A stretch of 47,837 nt of DNA from Herbiconiux ginsengi (GTDB lineage Bacteria > Actinomycetota > Actinomycetes > Actinomycetales > Microbacteriaceae). The stretch spans positions 1 through 47,837 of the forward strand of contig NZ_FNPZ01000011.1 in the NCBI RefSeq assembly GCF_900107435.1, in the 5' to 3' direction. Under the pieces are notes generated by a model. It was not told the DNA's origin. It saw nothing but the letters and a program-made list of their open reading frames with translations, and did not search any database. Positions 27,021-34,883 of the stretch are shown here, in pieces; within the stretch, counting starts at the first letter, position 1, and every line of letters starts with the position of its first letter. The position numbers were made by a program, and so were the translations under genes.

Positions 27021-28058
27021 ATGGCGAGCGAAGTCGAGATGCTGACCGTGCCGGGGCCGCACGGACCGCGGGAGGTGCGGCTGTCGAGCCCCTCGCGCGT
27101 GATCTGGCCCGAGCCCGGCATCACGAAGCGCGACCTGGCGCAGTACATCATCACGGTCGGCGAGGCCTTCGTGGCCGCCAACGGCGACCGGCCGCTCTCG
27201 CTGCAGCGCTTCCCGGGCGGCATCGACGGCGAGCAGTTCTTCTCGAAGAACCCGCCGAAGGGCGCCCCTGACTACGTGCGCTCCGTGCCGGTGGTCTACC
27301 CGAGCGCCCGCACGCATCCGCAGCTCGTGATCGACGAACCCGCGGCGGCGGTGTGGGCGGTGCAGATGAACACCGTCGTGTTCCACCCCTGGCCCTCGCG
27401 CGCCGAGACCTCCGATTTTCCCGACCAGTTGCGCATCGACCTCGATCCGCAGCCCGGCACCGACTTCGACGACGCGATCCCCGCGGCCATCGACCTGCGC
27501 GCGGTGCTCGAGGAGGCCGGTCTCACCGCCTTCATCAAGACCTCCGGCAACCGCGGCCTGCACGTGTTCGCGCCGATCGAGCCCACGCACGAGTTCCTCG
27601 AGGTGCGCCACGCGGTCATCGGCATCGCGCGCGAGCTCGAACGGCGGATGCCCGAGAAGGTCACCACGAACTGGTGGAAGGAAGAGCGCGGCGAGCGCAT
27701 CTTCGTCGACTTCAACCAGGCCAACCGCGACCGCACCATGGCCGGCGCCTACAGTCCGCGCGCCCTCGCGCACGCACCCGTCTCGTGCCCGATCACCTGG
27801 GACGAGTTGGAGAGCGCCGATCCGCGCACGTTCACCATCCTCACCCTGCCGGAGCGTCTCGCGACGGTGGGTGACCCGTGGGCCGAATTCGGTGCGCATC
27901 CGGGCACCATCGAGCAGGCGCTCGGCTGGTGGGAACGCGACCTGGCGGCGGGGCTCGGCGAACTGCCGTTCCCGCCCGACTACCCCAAGATGCCGGGCGA
28001 ACCGCCGCGGGTGCAGCCGAGCCGGGCGAAGAAGGAGCCGGCGGCGTCGGCGGAGTGA
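27021..28058 (+). CDS. LigD-type polymerase (archaeo-eukaryotic primase) domain protein
   Basis: 345 residues forming a stand-alone LigD polymerase domain, as in mycobacterial PolD-type proteins. Visible motifs are SLQRFPGGIDGEQFFSKNP, the metal-binding RIDLDPQPG (two catalytic Asp, ~140), IKTSGNRGLHVFAPI and the late FVDFNQANRDRTMAGAYSPR. There is no nuclease or ligase domain, and the tail is basic and disordered (RAKKEPAASAE). It adds nucleotides or ribonucleotides during double-strand break end joining. It faces a convergent ATP-dependent DNA ligase only 10 bp away, which fits a split LigD. Ku is not in the window. Confidence 0.92.
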   Translation: MASEVEMLTVPGPHGPREVRLSSPSRVIWPEPGITKRDLAQYIITVGEAFVAANGDRPLSLQRFPGGIDGEQFFSKNPPKGAPDYVRSVPVVYPSARTHPQLVIDEPAAAVWAVQMNTVVFHPWPSRAETSDFPDQLRIDLDPQPGTDFDDAIPAAIDLRAVLEEAGLTAFIKTSGNRGLHVFAPIEPTHEFLEVRHAVIGIARELERRMPEKVTTNWWKEERGERIFVDFNQANRDRTMAGAYSPRALAHAPVSCPITWDELESADPRTFTILTLPERLATVGDPWAEFGAHPGTIEQALGWWERDLAAGLGELPFPPDYPKMPGEPPRVQPSRAKKEPAASAE

Positions 28059-28068
28059 TGCCGGGGCG

Positions 28069-29130
28069 TCACACCAAGACGTCGCTCAGGTCGTAGGCGA
28101 TCGGTCGCTCCAGCTGCTCGAAGGTGCAGGAGCGGGCATCGCGATCGGGTCGCCAGCGGTCGAACTGCACGGTGTGGCGAAAGCGCATCCCCTCCATCTG
28201 GTCGTAGCGCACCTCCATCACGCGGGTGGGTTCGAGACGCACGAACGAGACGTCCTTGCCCGACGAGAAGCGGCTGCGCTCGGTCTCGCCCGTGACGGCT
28301 GCTCCGGATGCGTCGTGCAGCACGAGCGGGGCCAGTTCGTCGACCAGTTCGAGCCTCCGCGCGTCGCTGAACGCCGAGGCGCCGCCCACGTTGCGCAGTT
28401 CGCCGTCGGCGTCGTAGAGGCCGAGCAGCAGCGATCCGACGCCCTGTCCGCTCTTGTGCACGCGGTAGCCGAGCACCACGACATCGGCGGTGCGGTGGTG
28501 CTTCACCTTGAGCATCACGCGTTTGCCGGGTGCGTACGGCGCGGCGAGGGGTTTGGCCACCACACCGTCGAGGCCGGCGCCCTCGAACTCGACGAGCCAG
28601 CGGCGGGCGAGCGCGACATCCGTCGTCGCCTGGGACACGTGGATGGGGTCGCCGAGTCCGGCCGCGAACGTCTCGAGGGCGGCGCGCCGCTCGCCGAACG
28701 GTGCGTCGAGCAGCGACTCGTCGCCGAGCGCGAGCAGGTCGAAGGCCACGAACATCGCGGGCGTCTGCTCGGCGAGCAGGGCGATCCGGCTCTCGGCCGG
28801 GTGGATGCGCTGCGACAGCAGCTCCCAGTCGAGCTTCTCACCGCCCGGCGCGCCGCTGCGCACCACGATCTCGCCGTCGAGAACGCAGGGCCCGGAGAGC
28901 AGGTGTGCGAACGCCTCGACCAGCTCGGGGAAATAGCGGGTGAGCGGCTTCGCGCCGCGACTCGCGATCTCGACGGTGGTGCCGTCGAACGAGACGATGC
29001 CGCGGAAGCCATCCCATTTCGGTTCGTAGCTCAGCCCTCCGTCGATGCGGTCGGGCTCAGGGACGGCGTCGACCGCCTTCGCGAGCATGGGGGAGACGGC
29101 GGCGGCGGTGGCGAGGGCAGTGGAGGCCAT
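28069..29130 (-). CDS. ligC: ATP-dependent DNA ligase (LigC-like)
   Basis: 353 residues. The adenylated Lys lies in YEPKWDGFRG (K38), followed by motifs RYFPELVEAF, VLDGEIVV, MFVAFDLLAL, GLDGVVAKPL and VMLKVKHHRTADVVVLGYR, then an OB-fold with MEVRYDQMEGMRFRHTVQFDRWRPD. This is the compact nucleotidyltransferase-OB ligase seen as LigC in mycobacteria, without polymerase or nuclease parts. A CATGAT hexamer 6 nt upstream of the ATG and no ribosome site suggest leaderless transcription. It would seal ends for the convergent polymerase protein; both are dispensable repair enzymes in relatives. Confidence 0.92.
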   Translation of the reverse strand: MASTALATAAAVSPMLAKAVDAVPEPDRIDGGLSYEPKWDGFRGIVSFDGTTVEIASRGAKPLTRYFPELVEAFAHLLSGPCVLDGEIVVRSGAPGGEKLDWELLSQRIHPAESRIALLAEQTPAMFVAFDLLALGDESLLDAPFGERRAALETFAAGLGDPIHVSQATTDVALARRWLVEFEGAGLDGVVAKPLAAPYAPGKRVMLKVKHHRTADVVVLGYRVHKSGQGVGSLLLGLYDADGELRNVGGASAFSDARRLELVDELAPLVLHDASGAAVTGETERSRFSSGKDVSFVRLEPTRVMEVRYDQMEGMRFRHTVQFDRWRPDRDARSCTFEQLERPIAYDLSDVLV

Positions 29131-29186
29131 GCCTCGATCATGCTCTGATCGGGCAGCGCGCGACAGTCGCGTCGGATTTTCGCTAG

Positions 29187-29199
29187 GTAATCTAGTTAC
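29187..29199. promoter_or_regulatory. Candidate MarR operator
   Basis: GTAATCTAGTTAC is an inverted repeat (GTAA-TCTAG-TTAC). It lies 14 bp upstream of the probable -10 TACTGT (29213-29218) of the marR gene, so a bound protein would cover the -35 region. Autoregulation through such a palindrome is typical of MarR proteins. Confidence 0.5.
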
Positions 29200-29212
29200 G
29201 TTGCGATCGGTC

Positions 29213-29225
29213 TACTGTTGAGCCT
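29213..29225 (+). promoter_or_regulatory. Leaderless -10 element for marR-type gene
   Basis: TACTGT (29213-29218) ends 7 nt before the ATG at 29226, without a ribosome site between them. Confidence 0.45.
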
Positions 29226-29717
29226 ATGGATGCGCCCGAGGGAGATTCTGTCACTCACTTCTGGTACTCGGGAGAGCCTGAGTCGCAGGCCGCCGTCGAC
29301 GTGCTGCAGGCGCTCCGACGATACCGCGTAGCCGAGACCCGGATGCGCGCCCGCACCCGCCAGCAGATGCGGATGGGCGAGAACGACATCCTGGCCGTGC
29401 GGCACGTGATCCGCGGTCGGCAGACCGGGCGCTTCATCAGCCCGAAGGATCTCGCGGAGCTGCTCGACATCTCCTCCGCCTCCACCACCACGCTGATCGA
29501 CCGGCTCGAGAAGTCGGGGCACATCGAACGCCGCCCGCATCCGACCGACCGGCGCGCCCTCATCCTCATGCCCACCGACAGTGCCGACGGCGATGTGCGG
29601 GCCGCGCTGGCCGACGCGCACGCGCGGATGCTCGAGGTCGCCGAGTCGCTGACGGCCGAAGAGCGGGGGATCGTGGTGGCGTTCCTCGACCGGATGTCGG
29701 GGGCCGTCGGCGCCTGA
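29226..29717 (+). CDS. MarR family transcriptional regulator
   Basis: 163 residues. A dimerising helix (AAVDVLQALRRYRVAETRMR) is followed by a winged helix with FISPKDLAELLDISSASTTTLIDRLEKSGHIERRPHPTDRRALILM, read here as the recognition helix TTTLIDRLEKSG and the wing HPTDRRALIL, the classic MarR signature. No neighbour is clearly its target: the ligase gene is divergent, 95 bp away across a shared operator-like palindrome, and cation antiporter genes lie downstream. It could sense a phenolic or oxidant. Confidence 0.9.
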   Translation: MDAPEGDSVTHFWYSGEPESQAAVDVLQALRRYRVAETRMRARTRQQMRMGENDILAVRHVIRGRQTGRFISPKDLAELLDISSASTTTLIDRLEKSGHIERRPHPTDRRALILMPTDSADGDVRAALADAHARMLEVAESLTAEERGIVVAFLDRMSGAVGA

Positions 29718-29719
29718 GC

Positions 29720-30053
29720 GCCGCCCTCCCTTCGCGATCGCGCGCACCAGGACCACGACGCCGGTGGCGACACCCGCTGCCGCGGCGACGGCGAGGGCCA
29801 CGGTCTTCGGATGCTCCTTGGCGGCCGGGGTCGGATCGAGGCCGTGGTCGGGTGCGCCGTGATCCGGCACACGCGGGTCGCGCGGGTCGCACGGCTCACG
29901 TGGGTCATCCGGAGCCCGGCCGAACGGACGACGCGCGTGGTCGGCGGCGGCGCGGCGCGCATCCGTGGTCGACGACGAGCGGGGATCGGGAGGTCGTCGA
30001 GCGCGGCAGGATGTGCCTCCTCCCCATCGTGCGCCCCTTCGGCGAGATCGCAA
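29720..30053 (-). CDS. Possible small membrane-anchored protein, C-terminal limit unclear
   Basis: On the minus strand a frame carries a charged, Asp/Pro/Arg-rich part (DPREPCDPRDPRVPDHGA) followed by HPKTVALAVAAAAGVATG and VVVLVRAIAKGG, a single transmembrane helix with a basic end. This is typical of small actinobacterial membrane proteins. The frame does not stop where the MarR gene ends but runs on antisense through it, so either the protein overlaps, or a frameshift is present, or the frame is chance. The start is also uncertain. No other gene is seen in the 373-bp gap between MarR and the antiporter subunit. Confidence 0.3.
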
Positions 30054-30078
30054 CCCCTGGAGCCGGTCTCGCGCCTGC

Positions 30079-30090
30079 TACCGTTGCCTC
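30079..30090 (+). promoter_or_regulatory. Leaderless -10 element for the antiporter operon
   Basis: TACCGT (30079-30084) ends 6 nt before the GTG at 30091; TGCCTC in the gap is not a ribosome site. Confidence 0.5.
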
Positions 30091-30585
30091 GTGGGCGTGC
30101 GAATCGAGAAGGTCGACCTGCCGGGCATCGGTGTCCGGCACGACCTGCTGACCGAGAACGGGCGGCGGGTGAGCGTCGTCTCGCACCGCGACGGCGACCG
30201 GGATCTCGCCCTCTTCGACCTCGACGACCCCGACTCCTCGAGCGACTCGGTTCCCCTCACCGACGACGAGGCGGCGGCGCTCGCCGACCTGCTCGGCAGC
30301 TCGGTGACCATGAGCCGGCTCACCAGCCTCGCCGGCGACGCGGCGGGCCTGTTCACCGAGCAGTTGCTGCTGCCCACCGACTCGCCCTACCTCAACCGTC
30401 CGCTCGGTGACACCAAGGCGCGCACCCGCACGCGGGTGTCGATCGTCGCGCTGGTGCGGGACACCAAGGTCATCCCGTCGCCGACGCCGGCCGACATCCT
30501 GCGACCGGGCGACATCATCGTCGCGGTCGGAACGCGCGAGGGCCTCGACGCCCTCAGCCACATCATCGCCAACGGCCCGGGCTAG
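30091..30585 (+). CDS. Cation:proton antiporter regulatory subunit (KhtT-like, TrkA-C domain)
   Basis: 164 residues with an N-terminal domain (VRIEKVDLPGIGVRHDLLTE, as in KhtT/YhaT) and a C-terminal RCK_C/TrkA-C domain (~85-160, ending ILRPGDIIVAVGTREGLDAL). KhtT controls the KhtU potassium/proton antiporter and its RCK_C domain binds c-di-AMP in Bacillus. GTG 30091 fits the KhtT N-terminus and a leaderless -10. The antiporter gene follows 10 nt after the stop, so both are one operon. Ligand binding is inferred from the family. Confidence 0.88.
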   Translation: MGVRIEKVDLPGIGVRHDLLTENGRRVSVVSHRDGDRDLALFDLDDPDSSSDSVPLTDDEAAALADLLGSSVTMSRLTSLAGDAAGLFTEQLLLPTDSPYLNRPLGDTKARTRTRVSIVALVRDTKVIPSPTPADILRPGDIIVAVGTREGLDALSHIIANGPG

Positions 30586-30595
30586 GGGCCCGCCC

Positions 30596-31777
30596 ATGCA
30601 TGAGACGACGTTGATTCTGATCGAGGTCGGCGCGCTCTTGCTGGGTATGAGCCTGCTGGGGAGGCTCGCCATCCGTATCGGCATCTCGCCGATCCCCTTC
30701 TATCTCGTGGTCGGGCTGCTGTTCGGCGAGGGCGGCATCGTGCCCCTGGACGCCAGTGAGGACTTCTTCCAGGTCGGCTCGGAGATCGGGGTCATCCTGC
30801 TGCTCGCGCTGCTGGGCCTGGAGTACACGGCGCAGGAGCTGCTCACCAACCTGCGGCAGTCGCGCACGGCGGGGCTCATCGACGGGCTCTTCAACGCGTT
30901 GCCGGGGGCGCTGCTCGCGCTGCTGCTGGGCTGGGGGCCGGTGGCGGCGGTGGCGCTCGCCGGCGTGACGTGGGTGTCGTCGTCGGGTGTGGTGGCGAAG
31001 ATGCTGCGCGACCTCGGGCGGCTGAGCAACCGGGAGACGCCCGTGGTGCTCGCGATCCTCGTGATCGAAGATCTCGCGATGGCGTTCTACCTGCCGATCC
31101 TCGCGGCGCTCGTGGTGGGGGTGAGCCTGCTGCAAGGGGCGATCGCCGTCGCCATCGCCGTGGGGGTGGTGGCCGTCATCCTCTACATCGCGTTGCGGCA
31201 CGGCTCGGTGATCTCGCGCATCTTCACGCCCGAGCATCCGGAGCCCCTGCTGCTCGGGGTGCTCGGCCTCACCATGCTCGTCGCCGGGCTCGCGGCCGAG
31301 GTGAACGTCTCGTCGGCGGTGGGGGCGTTCCTCGTGGGCATCGCGGTCTCGGGGCGGGTCGCGCAGCGGGCGAGCCAAGTGCTGACGCCGTTGCGCGACC
31401 TGTTCGCCGCGGTGTTCTTCGTGTTCTTCGGGTTGACGACGGATGCGAGCGAACTCACGGCCATGCTCATCCCGGCCGCCCTGCTGGCGGTCGCGACCAT
31501 GGCGACGAAGGTGGCTTCGGGCTACATCGCGGCGCGGCGGGCCGGGATCGGGGTGCCCGGGCGGTGGCGCGCGGGCCTGGCCCTGACGCCGCGCGGAGAG
31601 TTCTCGATCGTGATCGCCGGACTGGCGCTCTCGGCCGGGGTCGAGCCGAGGCTGGCGCCGCTGGCGACGGCCTACGTGCTGATCACGGTGGTGGTGGGGC
31701 CGTTCCTGGCACGTATTCCCGATACGGCATGGTTCAAGGATGCGGTGCGGCGGCGTCGCCGGGCCATCGCGAGCTAG
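30596..31777 (+). CDS. CPA2 family monovalent cation:proton antiporter (KhtU-like)
   Basis: 393 residues with about 12 membrane helices. Typical CPA2 elements are ISPIPFYLVVGLLFGEGG (helices 1-2), VILLLALLGLEYTAQEL, ILVIEDLAMAFYLPILAAL (the ED pair that carries ions), AAVFFVFFGLTTDASEL and LALTPRGEFSIVIAGLAL. It has no fused RCK domain; that role is played by the adjacent KhtT-like protein. The pair would export potassium (or sodium/ammonium) under osmotic or alkaline stress. Confidence 0.92.
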   Translation: MHETTLILIEVGALLLGMSLLGRLAIRIGISPIPFYLVVGLLFGEGGIVPLDASEDFFQVGSEIGVILLLALLGLEYTAQELLTNLRQSRTAGLIDGLFNALPGALLALLLGWGPVAAVALAGVTWVSSSGVVAKMLRDLGRLSNRETPVVLAILVIEDLAMAFYLPILAALVVGVSLLQGAIAVAIAVGVVAVILYIALRHGSVISRIFTPEHPEPLLLGVLGLTMLVAGLAAEVNVSSAVGAFLVGIAVSGRVAQRASQVLTPLRDLFAAVFFVFFGLTTDASELTAMLIPAALLAVATMATKVASGYIAARRAGIGVPGRWRAGLALTPRGEFSIVIAGLALSAGVEPRLAPLATAYVLITVVVGPFLARIPDTAWFKDAVRRRRRAIAS

Positions 31778-31798
31778 TCGGGGTGAACCCCGGGCGGG

Positions 31799-32641
31799 TC
31801 AGGGGAGGTCGACGACCGGCGTCATGGCGGCGAGATCGTTCTCGATGCCGATCTCGACGAGGTCGACCCGGCCTGCCAGGCGGGCGCCCGCACCCAGCAG
31901 CAGGCCGGCCTTGATGCCGCCGAAGGTGACGGTGACGTCGGCCGGCAGCACCGCGTCGTCGGCGACCGCGCCGGTGTCGGGGTCGATACCGCTCGGGATG
32001 TCGACCGCCACCACGATCGGTCCGGGTGCGTGGGTGGCCTCGGTCGGGCCGCCGATGTCACCGTCGGCCCCGGCGCGCTCTCCCAGACCGGAGCGGATGG
32101 CCAGAACCACCGCGCGGGCCGTGCCGCGGAGAGCGGGGGAGCCCGTGGACGTTCCGGTGCCGATGATCCCGTCGACGATGATGTCGTAGTCGGATGTCGC
32201 GCGGGCCGGCAACTCGCGCGGGGCCTCGGCAGGGGAGCGGAGGGCGGTGTCGGCGGTGTCGGTTCGGCCAAGGGCGTCGATGGTCGCGGCGTCGGCGTCG
32301 ACGAAGCGCACTCCCGCGGTGAGCGCTTCGGCGCGGCCGGCCTCGTGCATCCGCGAACCCACACCGAGGGCGGAGACCTCCACGGTGCGACGCGGGACAT
32401 CCGCGCCCGCGAACACCCCCGAGCGCGCGAGGCGAGCCCCGGCGAACAACGCGTCGCCCCCGTTGTCGCCCGAGCCGATGAGCAGCAGAACCCGCGGCCG
32501 TGGGGCATCGGGCCGGGACTCGAGCAGCTGCAGGATGCGGTCGGCGAGCGCCTGCGCGGCCCGCTGCATGAGTGGCTCGCCGGCGGCCAGGTGCGGTCTC
32601 TCGGCCTCGCGCACCTGCTGGGCGGTGTATCCGCGGATCAT
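31799..32641 (-). CDS. nnrE: NAD(P)H-hydrate epimerase (YjeF_N domain)
   Basis: 280 residues. The motifs are GYTAQQVREAERPH with PLMQRAAQAL at the N-terminus, LLIGSGDNGGDALFAGARLA (substrate and K+ site), VDGIIGTGTSTGSP (catalytic Asp) and VAVDIPSGIDPDTGAV. It interconverts R and S forms of damaged NAD(P)HX so that the dehydratase can repair them. Only the epimerase half is present; the NnrD dehydratase, often fused, is absent, so it must be encoded elsewhere. The central loop is enlarged with Ala/Arg-rich residues (GRTDTADTALRSPAEAP and GERAGADGDIGGPTEA). Single gene, convergent with the antiporter. Confidence 0.92.
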   Translation of the reverse strand: MIRGYTAQQVREAERPHLAAGEPLMQRAAQALADRILQLLESRPDAPRPRVLLLIGSGDNGGDALFAGARLARSGVFAGADVPRRTVEVSALGVGSRMHEAGRAEALTAGVRFVDADAATIDALGRTDTADTALRSPAEAPRELPARATSDYDIIVDGIIGTGTSTGSPALRGTARAVVLAIRSGLGERAGADGDIGGPTEATHAPGPIVVAVDIPSGIDPDTGAVADDAVLPADVTVTFGGIKAGLLLGAGARLAGRVDLVEIGIENDLAAMTPVVDLP

Positions 32642-32734
32642 GCCCTCATCGTCGGCCGGTCACGGCAGGGGCGCAACCGCGATCGGGAAACGCCTGGTCA
32701 CGTGGAGAAACCTCTCAGGATCACCGCACATACT

Positions 32735-32880
32735 TGTTGCTTCAATCGTTTGCCCCGGGAAACCCGAACACCCGATACCCCCCCCGGATCTCCGTGAACG
32801 CTACCGCCGAAGCCGTGCCGGCTTCCCGGTAACCCGACACCGACCGTCACCGCCAACTGCCGCGCGGACCCGCGACCCTT
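32735..32880 (+). ncRNA. Structured leader, possible c-di-AMP (ydaO/yuaA-type) riboswitch
   Basis: The 320-bp leader before a secreted transglycosylase gene holds two related blocks, CCCGGGAAACCCGAACACC (32754-32772) and CCCGGTAACCCGACACC (32825-32841), in a pseudo-repeat. Next to the second is a hairpin AAGCCG-TGC-CGGCTT (32810-32824) extended by TACCG/CGGTA. Genes for Rpf/transglycosylase-type wall enzymes in actinobacteria often carry ydaO riboswitches, whose two halves are related by pseudo-twofold symmetry. The match is from memory and partial; it is a candidate only. Confidence 0.35.
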
Positions 32881-32962
32881 CGTCGCGCTGTTCCGCCGCG
32901 CCCGCTCGAGAAGCGAGTTCTGCGGCAGGAGTGCTCCCGAGCGCATCCGTGCGCATGCACCC

Positions 32963-33889
32963 ATGGCTCAACCATTGGAAAACATGTTCAACGCTCCCCG
33001 CAAGACCACGCCCGAAACGCTCACCCCGCAGAAAAGCACCGCCCCGAACACCGCCCCGGCCCCGACCGAATCCGCGGTCACGCGCCGCTCGCTCCGCCCT
33101 CAGCGCGGCTCCGTCATCGCCCCGTTCGCCGGCATCGCGGCGGCCGCCGTTCTGGTGACGCTCGCCTCCTTCGCGAATCCGGCCATCGCCAACGCAGAGA
33201 ACGCCGCCGGCTCGACCGCCTCGGCCGGCGCCACCACCGCTCCGAAGGTCGACGAGCACGCCGAGCTGCTGCAGCGCACCACCGAGCGGGCCGACACCCG
33301 CGCCGAGGAGACGGTCGCCCAGGCGACCGCCGTGCTGGCCACGGTGAAGGGCAAGGTCGACACCGCCCCGCTCATCTCTTCGGTCGCCTCCCTGGCGAAC
33401 TACCCGTACCTCGACACCACCACGGTGCAGACTCTCACCAACACCGCCGTCACGGTCACGAGCCAGGCCAAGGCACAGGCCGCCGCGGTCGACAAGGCCG
33501 CAGCGGATGCCGCAGCCGCAGCAGCCGCGCAGGCCGCGGCGGACGCACAGGCCGCGGCCGACGCGATCGCAGCCGCCAACACGCCCGACGGCGCCCGCAC
33601 CGTCGCAGCGCAGATGGCCGCCAGCCAGTACGGCTGGGGCGACGACCAGTTCCAGTGCCTCGACTCGCTCTGGACCAAGGAGTCCGACTGGAACTACCAG
33701 GCCGAGAACGCCGGCAGCGGCGCCTTCGGCATCCCGCAGTCGCTGCCGGGCAGCAAGATGTCGTCGATCGCCGACGACTGGGCCACGAACGCCGTCACCC
33801 AGATCTCCTGGGGCCTCGACTACATCGCCCGCGGCTACGGCACCCCGTGCGCCGCGTGGGGACACTCGCAGTCCGTGAACTGGTACTGA
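32963..33889 (+). CDS. Secreted transglycosylase-like (aggregation-promoting factor C-terminal-like) wall protein
   Basis: 308 residues. A cytosolic start is followed by a signal/anchor helix (SVIAPFAGIAAAAVLVTLAS with NPAIANA as likely cleavage site), a coiled Ala/Glu/Thr-rich region (~75-200, including many AAADAQAAADA repeats) and a C-terminal SLT/APF-like domain starting at MAASQYGWGDDQFQCLDSLW, with ESDWNYQAENAGSGAFGIPQ carrying the catalytic-type Glu. The domain ends in AAWGHSQSVNWY. It probably cleaves peptidoglycan during growth or resuscitation. ATG 32963 lacks a good ribosome site; ATG 32984 in frame is an alternative. The leader is structured. Confidence 0.88.
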   Translation: MAQPLENMFNAPRKTTPETLTPQKSTAPNTAPAPTESAVTRRSLRPQRGSVIAPFAGIAAAAVLVTLASFANPAIANAENAAGSTASAGATTAPKVDEHAELLQRTTERADTRAEETVAQATAVLATVKGKVDTAPLISSVASLANYPYLDTTTVQTLTNTAVTVTSQAKAQAAAVDKAAADAAAAAAAQAAADAQAAADAIAAANTPDGARTVAAQMAASQYGWGDDQFQCLDSLWTKESDWNYQAENAGSGAFGIPQSLPGSKMSSIADDWATNAVTQISWGLDYIARGYGTPCAAWGHSQSVNWY

Positions 33890-33915
33890 TCCCGATGGAT
33901 GCCAGGCCTTCGCAC

Positions 33916-33927
33916 TAGCGTGAGGGC
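33916..33927 (+). promoter_or_regulatory. Leaderless -10 element for the Ddn-type gene
   Basis: TAGCGT (33916-33921) ends 6 nt before the ATG at 33928 (gap GAGGGC). Confidence 0.5.
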
Positions 33928-34422
33928 ATGGCGTCGATCGTTCGAGGGGTGCGGCGGGTGGTCGCGCGATTCTCGCGCAGCCGGTTCTTCCGGCGGGTGG
34001 GGCCCACGATCATGCCACCGCTCGAGCGCGGCATGACCTGGCTGACGCGCGGGCGCGTGCAGTTGAGCGGATTGCTCGTGCCCTCCCTCGTTCTGCACAC
34101 CACCGGCGCGAAGTCGGGCCTCGAACGCGAGACGGCCCTGATGTACTGTCCGGAGCCCAGAGGGCGGATGCTCGTCACCGGCAGCAACTTCGCCGGACCG
34201 CACCACCCGGCGTGGAGTACGAATCTGCTCGCGCATCCGGATGCCTGGGTGAGCCTGCACGGTCAACACGTCGACGTGCGCGCGATCCTGATCGGCGACG
34301 ACGAGCGGGAAGCGGTGTGGGCGTACATCGAGCGGCAGTGGCCGGGCTATCGGGGCTACGAACGCGCATCCGGTCGCACGCTGCGCATCTTCCGCCTCAC
34401 GCCCGTCGCCTCCGGGCGTTGA
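33928..34422 (+). CDS. F420H2-dependent reductase, Ddn (deazaflavin-dependent nitroreductase) family
   Basis: 164 residues of the flavin/deazaflavin oxidoreductase B split barrel. Visible are VLHTTGAKSGLERETALMY (the phosphate-binding TGxKSG turn), GSNFAGPHHPAWSTNLLAHP (the GxxxxPxWxxNLxAxP motif that holds F420) and PGYRGYERASGRTLRIFRL. It reduces quinones or nitro/enone compounds with F420H2. It stands alone, and a hairpin follows the stop. Specificity unknown. Confidence 0.93.
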   Translation: MASIVRGVRRVVARFSRSRFFRRVGPTIMPPLERGMTWLTRGRVQLSGLLVPSLVLHTTGAKSGLERETALMYCPEPRGRMLVTGSNFAGPHHPAWSTNLLAHPDAWVSLHGQHVDVRAILIGDDEREAVWAYIERQWPGYRGYERASGRTLRIFRLTPVASGR

Positions 34423-34423
34423 G

Positions 34424-34472
34424 CCGCACGTCTTCGCGCTTCGGACGCGGAGGATGGCGCGAAAACGTGCGG
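34424..34472 (+). terminator. Terminator-like hairpin after the Ddn-type gene
   Basis: Arms CCGCACGT-CT-TCGCGC (34424-34439) and GCGCGA-AA-ACGTGCGG (34457-34472) pair with a 2-by-2 internal loop, directly after the stop codon. No T-tract. Confidence 0.5.
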
Positions 34473-34474
34473 AT

Positions 34475-34711
34475 GGGGGAACCGGCGCGGCCGGCGCCAT
34501 CCTGACGGCAGCGGTGCGAGCCGCGTTCCCATCGCGCACCGGCGCCGACGGCGTGAGCGCCGTCGGGGCGGTCAACGCGAAGCTCGCCGGCGACCTCGGG
34601 AGCGTCGGCAGCGTCGCCACCCTCTTCCAGGCCGTCGTCGACACCGCGTCCGGTCGCATCGACTACGCGGTTGCCGGCCACGGCCACCGCCTCTCGGCGA
34701 TCGTGCGCCGC
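34475..34711 (+). pseudogene. Remnant of a SpoIIE/PP2C-type serine phosphatase gene
   Basis: This plus-strand stretch translates to GAAGAILTAAVRAAF, then AVNAKLAGDLGSVGSVATLF, then DTASGRIDYAVAGHGHRLSA. It follows the SpoIIE/RsbU phosphatase pattern (GxxA..mxxvraal, N..L...ATlf.avld..tGrl.yanAGHpp) in order. The N-terminal metal-binding half and the final part are missing, and there is no ribosome site before it. It is a deletion remnant between the Ddn gene and the STAS remnant; the convincing part is about 75 codons. Confidence 0.55.
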
Positions 34712-34739
34712 ACGTCCTCGCCGCACGCCGCCGTCGCCC

Positions 34740-34883
34740 GCTTCGCCGAGCTCGCGGCATCCGCTCGCGCCCCGACGACGTCACTGTCGCGCAGGGCCGG
34801 TGCGGTCTGGAGACCGTGTTCAATCGCCCGTCGCCGCGGATCACCGCGATGCCGCCGCCGAGCGATGCGGTCGCGAACTCCAT
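34740..34883 (-). pseudogene. Frameshifted remnant of a STAS-domain (anti-sigma antagonist) gene
   Basis: On the minus strand an ATG at 34883 has a good ribosome site (GGGGGAG, 6 nt upstream) and gives MEFATASLGGGIAVIRGDG then RLNTVS, the first strand of STAS domains. The frame is then lost; in another frame the sequence continues QTAPALRDSDVVGARADAAS, which is how the STAS helix should read (SAPALR). The serine-phosphorylation loop (DSSG) is missing. It meets the PP2C remnant tail to tail, so a deletion or inversion joined the two decayed partner-switching genes. Confidence 0.5.

Noticed and set aside
24876-27899. A 1007-residue minus-strand frame
   Set aside because: Shadow of the flotillin and polymerase genes and of part of the methyltransferase in the wrong frame.
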